Assembly (NCBI GenBank): GCA_018648225.1
Contig: JABGRQ010000113.1
Coordinates: forward strand, 1 to 43,121
Reading direction: 5' to 3'
DNA: 43,121 nt
Origin: Chloroflexota bacterium
Lineage (GTDB): Bacteria > Chloroflexota > Anaerolineae > Anaerolineales > UBA11858
The position numbers and the translations under genes are program-made. The notes beneath the pieces were generated by a model, which was not told the DNA's origin, made no database searches, and saw only the letters and a program-made list of their open reading frames with translations. Below, one piece after another: positions 39,687-43,121 of the stretch (positions within the stretch are counted from its first letter, which is position 1; every line of letters starts with the position of its first letter).

Positions 39687-40694
39687 ATGACGACAAAAAA
39701 AACGCTGATTATCCCAGAATCACCCCCAATTCCAGGATTGAACGTCCGCTACTTTGAGGGTGAATCGGATTATCCAAACATCATCGCAGTTTTCGATGCT
39801 TGTAAAATTGTTGACGATGTGGAGTACAGTCTCACACTGGAAGGTGTGAAGCACCACTTTGAACATATCATCAACAGCGACCCCTTCACAGATATGATTT
39901 TTGTGGAAGTGGATGGGCAAGTGGTGGCCTACGGGCGCGTGGGATGGTATGAGGAGAGCAACGGAAATTACATCTACTATACCCTGGGGTGGGTACACCC
40001 CAAATGGCGGCGCAAAGGCATTGGCACGGCAATTTTGAAGCACAATGAGCGCCGTGCCCGCGAGATTGCGGCCAAACATCCAGCGGACGCGCCCAAATTT
40101 TTCCAGACCGATCACAGCGACAAACAACCCGGCGTGGCAGCCTTGCTAAAGGCTAATAGCTACGAAGAAACTCGTTGGGGCTATGAGATGCAGCGTCCAA
40201 CCGATGCCCCCTTGCCCGATGCGCCTATGTCGGAGGGTTTGGAAGTGCGCCCGGTGGATGAAGCGCATTATCGCCCGATCTGGGATGCGGACAACGAAGC
40301 TTTTCGCGATCATTGGGGCCACAGCGAGCGCACAGAAGAAGAATATCAGCGCTGGCTGGCCGAACCGGTAATTTTCACGCCCCACCTATGGAAAATTGCC
40401 TGGGACGGCGACGAAGTGGTCGGGATGGTGCGCAATTTTGTAGACGAAGATGAAAATAAAGAATATGACCGCAAACGCGGCTACACCGAATTCATCTCTG
40501 TGCGCAAACCCTGGCGACGACGCGGCGTAGCCCGCTCGCTGCTGGTGCAAAGCATCGAAATGTTCCGCGAGATGGGCTTTGCTGAGACCGTTTTGGGCGT
40601 AGATACGCAGAACCCCAACCACGCGCTCAATTTATATGAGGGTGTAGGGTATCAGGTGATACGCAAAAATACATTGTATCGGAAAGAATTGTAG
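39687..40694 (+). CDS. Tandem GNAT acetyltransferase
   Basis: The 335-residue protein holds two GNAT domains. The first (about 20-165) has the acetyl-CoA motif VHPKWRRKGIGTAIL, the second (about 180-335) has VRKPWRRRGVARSLLVQS and ends NPNHALNLYEGVGYQ. Both P-loop-like R-x-x-G-x-G/A motifs are intact, so both could bind acetyl-CoA. GNATs acetylate amines, including aminoglycosides and protein ends; the substrate is unknown. A GGAG-type site precedes ATG 39687. It follows the MFS gene by 57 bases and is followed by a C-rich repeat and a second tandem-GNAT gene of the same size. Confidence 0.85.
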   Translation: MTTKKTLIIPESPPIPGLNVRYFEGESDYPNIIAVFDACKIVDDVEYSLTLEGVKHHFEHIINSDPFTDMIFVEVDGQVVAYGRVGWYEESNGNYIYYTLGWVHPKWRRKGIGTAILKHNERRAREIAAKHPADAPKFFQTDHSDKQPGVAALLKANSYEETRWGYEMQRPTDAPLPDAPMSEGLEVRPVDEAHYRPIWDADNEAFRDHWGHSERTEEEYQRWLAEPVIFTPHLWKIAWDGDEVVGMVRNFVDEDENKEYDRKRGYTEFISVRKPWRRRGVARSLLVQSIEMFREMGFAETVLGVDTQNPNHALNLYEGVGYQVIRKNTLYRKEL

Positions 40695-40700
40695 TAAAAA

Positions 40701-40800
40701 GCCCTCTCCCACCCCCAATCACTATGTTAGTTTCCCCCTCCCTCTCCCAATTGTGGGAGAGGGAGGGGGTGGCCCGAAGGGCCGGGGGAGGGTGAGGGCA
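40701..40800. repeat. C-rich palindromic repeat, copy 4
   Basis: CCCTCTCCC and CCCTCCCTCTCCC blocks followed by GGGAGAGGGAGGGGGTGG and GGGGGAGGGTGAGGG, forming an almost complete palindrome around 40755. It lies between the two tandem-GNAT genes, just before the ribosome site of the second. Confidence 0.8.
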
Positions 40801-40811
40801 AGGAGAATATC

Positions 40812-41828
40812 ATGACAACAACACTACCAGACGGCTTTACTGCCCGTCCTTCATCGCTGGACGAAATCCCTGTCGCGGTTGAGTTTTTCAATGCCCATTC
40901 GATGCATTATTTGGGCATTGAGAATCAACAGGAGAGTTCCACCAGAGCCGAATGGACGATTCCAAAATACAACCCCGCCACGGATTCCCGCATGGTTTAT
41001 GCTCCCACGGGCGAACTGGTGGGCTACATCGAAGCATGGACGATTGATAACCCGCCGGTGCAATCCTGGGTATGGTATCGCGTGCATCCCGACTATGAAG
41101 GTATAGGCATCGGCGAGTGGCTGCTGGAGTGGGGCGAAGCGCGCGTTCGTCAGGTCATTCCGAGTTGTGCTGACGATTTACGCGTAGTCTATCGCAGTGG
41201 GGTTAACACCCAGATCACTGTAAATAAACAGCAGATGGAAGCTTTTGGGATGCAGCTCATTCGGCATTTCTTTCGTATGCTCATCGAGTTTGACGCCCCG
41301 CCCCCGGCTCCGGCATGGCCTAAGGGCATCACCGTACACACGCCGGATGATCCTGAAGCTGAAATTGAAGCCATTTACCGCGCCGATAATGAAGCCTTCC
41401 GCGATCATTTTGGGCATATAGAGCAGCCCTTTGAAGACGGCTTCCCTGAATTTCGGCATTGGTTTTTGAATAATAATGAGATACATGATCCATCCATGTG
41501 GTATCTGGCAATGGATGGCGACAAAATTGCTGGCATTGCCTTGTGCATCAAACGCGATCCCGAAGACAAAGAATGCGGTCACATAGAGAGCCTGGCAGTG
41601 CTGCGCCCGTATCGGCGGCGTGGGTTGGGGTTGGCGCTGCTGCATCACGCTTTTGGCGAGTACTATCACCGCGGCTACAAACGGGTTTCGCTGGGCGTGG
41701 ATGCACAGAATTTGACCGGTGCTTTAGGACTCTACAAACGCGCCGGGATGCATGTCAGCCGTCAATTTGATATGTACGAGAAAGAACTGCGCCCCGGCAA
41801 AGAAATTAGTGTAAAATCATTGACGTAA
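40812..41828 (+). CDS. Tandem GNAT acetyltransferase, second copy
   Basis: The 338-residue protein has the same two-domain layout as its neighbour and is probably a diverged duplicate. The C-terminal domain keeps an intact acetyl-CoA motif (VLRPYRRRGLGLALLHHAF) and ends NLTGALGLYKRAGMHVS. The N-terminal domain has VHPDYEGIGIGEWLLEW, where the basic residues before the Gly loop are lost, so only the second half may be active. AAGGAG lies before ATG 40812. Its substrate is unknown; position suggests co-function with the MFS transporter. Confidence 0.85.
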   Translation: MTTTLPDGFTARPSSLDEIPVAVEFFNAHSMHYLGIENQQESSTRAEWTIPKYNPATDSRMVYAPTGELVGYIEAWTIDNPPVQSWVWYRVHPDYEGIGIGEWLLEWGEARVRQVIPSCADDLRVVYRSGVNTQITVNKQQMEAFGMQLIRHFFRMLIEFDAPPPAPAWPKGITVHTPDDPEAEIEAIYRADNEAFRDHFGHIEQPFEDGFPEFRHWFLNNNEIHDPSMWYLAMDGDKIAGIALCIKRDPEDKECGHIESLAVLRPYRRRGLGLALLHHAFGEYYHRGYKRVSLGVDAQNLTGALGLYKRAGMHVSRQFDMYEKELRPGKEISVKSLT

Positions 41829-41835
41829 ATCTTTA

Positions 41836-41884
41836 GCCACAGAGATCACAGAGTGATTTATTATTTCTCCGTGATCTCTGTGGC
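41836..41884. repeat. 49-bp palindromic repeat before the HAD gene
   Basis: GCCACAGAGATCACAGAG (41836-41853) and CTCCGTGATCTCTGTGGC (41867-41884) are inverted with one mismatch. The sequence resembles the arms of the repeats at 31244-31303 and 35590-35672. The next gene's ribosome site follows within six bases. Confidence 0.75.
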
Positions 41885-41899
41885 AGAATGGAGAATTTT

Positions 41900-42499
41900 A
41901 TGATTACTACAATATTATGGGACATTGGCGGCGTGATTTTGCGGACAGAAGATCCTGGTTCGCGCGAGCAACTCGCCGCAGATTTGGGGCTGACGCGCCA
42001 CGAGTTAGAGAAACTGGTCTTTGGGGGCGATCTCGGCACGCGCGCCCAAAAAGGTGAGATCACCCCCGAGGAACTGTGGGCCTCTGCAAGGTCCGCGCTG
42101 AAGCTTCCCTCCGATGCCTATCCAGACTTTGGCGAGCGTTTTTTCGGCGGTGACCGCATAGATCACGATCTGGTCAATTTTATCCGCAGCCTGAAACCGC
42201 GCTACAAAATCGGCATTATCAGCAATGCCTGGAAAGATTTACCCACGGCACTGACGCGCTGGGGCATCGCCGATGCGTTTGAAATGGTGGTGGGTTCAGG
42301 GGATGAAGGGATGATGAAACCCGATGCCCGCATTTATCAACTGGCTTTAGCACGGGCAGACGCCCAAGCCAACGAATGTGTTTTTGTTGATGATTTCCCC
42401 CACAATATTGAGGGCGCGCAAGCTGTGGGAATGCAGGGCATTCTGTTCCGTAGCGCTGAACAGGTAAGGAATGAGCTAAAGAATTTGCTCGAAGCTTAG
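41900..42499 (+). CDS. HAD-superfamily hydrolase (subfamily IA type)
   Basis: The start is best placed at ATG 41900, six bases after GGAG; ATG 41888 lies within the ribosome-site region. The 199-residue protein has motif I ILWDIGGVIL (nucleophile Asp; the usual second Asp is Gly, as in DxGGV members), motif II IISNAW, motif III Lys in MMKPDARIYQLAL and motif IV FVDDFPHNIEGAQ. A helical cap of ~80 residues follows motif I. It is probably a small-molecule phosphatase or related hydrolase. Its 3' end overlaps the convergent GGDEF gene by a few bases. Confidence 0.87.
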   Translation: MITTILWDIGGVILRTEDPGSREQLAADLGLTRHELEKLVFGGDLGTRAQKGEITPEELWASARSALKLPSDAYPDFGERFFGGDRIDHDLVNFIRSLKPRYKIGIISNAWKDLPTALTRWGIADAFEMVVGSGDEGMMKPDARIYQLALARADAQANECVFVDDFPHNIEGAQAVGMQGILFRSAEQVRNELKNLLEA

Positions 42500-43121
42500 C
42501 CCCTGGGGGTATATTTTTCGGCCTTCTTGGCATAGAGCGCCTGATCGGCAATGCGATATAAATCGTCGAGTGCGCGCGCATCATCGGGAAAAGTTGCGCA
42601 CCCATACGAAATCCCCACTTTCAGGCCATCGTGAAGTTGTAACTCTTCCATAACTTCTTGTAACCGACGCATCAGCCTTTTCGAAATTTGGCTGTCAGCT
42701 TCGGCAAGTAGCAGTACAAATTCGTCGCCGCCGAACCGCGCCAAATAATCAGAATTACGAATGGATGCCTGAATATGCCGGGCGATCTTGCGCAAAACCT
42801 GATCGCCGCGGGGATGCCCATATAAATCATTTACCGCCTTGAAGCCATCCAAATCAAGGACAGCCAAACTAAATGAATGCCCATAACGTTCAGCACGGTG
42901 TAATTCATGGGTCAGGTGTTCGTTAAATGCCCGTCGGTTGGGTAGCCCGGTCAACATATCAGTGCGCGCCTGTCGATTGACCAGATCGTGCAAACGAGCG
43001 TTCTCAATCGCCACAGCGGCCTGATCGCCCAACAAGCGCAGCATGTGCAATTCATCTTTTGAGAAAGCCAGCAATTCCCGGAAGAAAAGGGGGAAAGAAG
43101 TTGACGGGAGATTTCGCGAAG
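42496..43121 (-). CDS. GAF-GGDEF diguanylate cyclase, N-terminus outside window
   Basis: The frame is open to the right-hand edge, so only the C-terminal ~208 residues are seen. They hold the end of a GAF domain (FSKDELHMLRLLGDQAAVAI) and a full GGDEF domain with RTDMLTGLPNRRAFNEHL, the intact active site RFGGDEF and an RNSD inhibitory site five residues upstream. The enzyme makes cyclic di-GMP from two GTP and is likely product-inhibited. It is the only cyclase in the window, but the cNMP-binding proteins elsewhere need not respond to its product. It overlaps the HAD gene tail to tail. Confidence 0.9.
   Translation of the reverse strand, partial: SRNLPSTSFPLFFRELLAFSKDELHMLRLLGDQAAVAIENARLHDLVNRQARTDMLTGLPNRRAFNEHLTHELHRAERYGHSFSLAVLDLDGFKAVNDLYGHPRGDQVLRKIARHIQASIRNSDYLARFGGDEFVLLLAEADSQISKRLMRRLQEVMEELQLHDGLKVGISYGCATFPDDARALDDLYRIADQALYAKKAEKYTPRG

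Noticed and set aside
1-43121. CRISPR array, prophage or complete insertion sequence
   Set aside because: No regularly spaced direct repeats, phage structural genes, integrase or transposase were seen on either strand.

Overview
The window looks like a chromosomal stretch of a Chloroflexota bacterium, most likely class Anaerolineae. This is inferred, without any database search, from the gene mix (many Cache/HAMP/GAF, PocR and cyclic-nucleotide-binding signalling proteins, sortilin-like BNR propellers, tandem-GNAT proteins, HerA/NurA) and from the dispersed C-rich palindromic repeats. It carries about 36 protein genes and no rRNA, recognisable tRNA, CRISPR array or transposase.

Bases 1-9673 hold seven co-directional + strand genes closed by a bidirectional terminator: a C39-like cysteine peptidase with SH3 repeats, a MinD/ParA-like ATPase, a SAM O-methyltransferase, a Cache-HAMP-GAF membrane sensor without an output domain, a cyclic-nucleotide-binding protein, a SLATT/DUF4231 membrane protein with a long acidic tail, and an 802-residue protein joining a nucleoside-deoxyribosyltransferase/TIR-like domain, a TPR region and a C-terminal SLOG-like domain. 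SLATT and SLOG domains are known partners in nucleotide-signal-dependent prokaryotic conflict systems, and the deoxyribohydrolase-like plus TPR pairing resembles the N-terminal half of the eukaryotic kinase ASK1 (MAP3K5). This cluster is the best candidate for an undescribed system.

Bases 9787-18577 hold housekeeping and accessory genes: a secreted BNR propeller, a class IV aminotransferase with YwbE, gamma-glutamyltransferase, ferritin, and a small operon of a cNMP-binding protein, a NifU-like scaffold and a membrane protein. Bases 16883-21342 form a minus-strand DNA-processing operon, NurA - HAS-barrel protein - DUF3800 - HerA. Next come an SPFH protein preceded by a 28-residue membrane microprotein, a MerR - PocR histidine kinase - response regulator operon, two membrane proteins with three in-phase DnaA boxes between them, a GT2 glycosyltransferase, an SbcC/Rad50 ATPase, a duplicated membrane protein, a Crp-family regulator with a phosphoribosyltransferase, PriA, a CNNM/CorC protein and a MEMO-family protein. 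The right end (38071-43121) has an MFS transporter behind a leader peptide and tandem terminators, two tandem-GNAT proteins, a HAD phosphatase and a GAF-GGDEF cyclase cut by the window edge.

The window is rich in small palindromic repeats: a C-rich family at four loci, a second family at three or four loci, a 121-bp element with a perfect 56-bp palindrome, and a 202-bp element with 24-bp terminal inverted repeats. Two of the palindromes lie in frame inside protein genes (gamma-glutamyltransferase and a membrane protein), so they add residues without breaking the reading frame.
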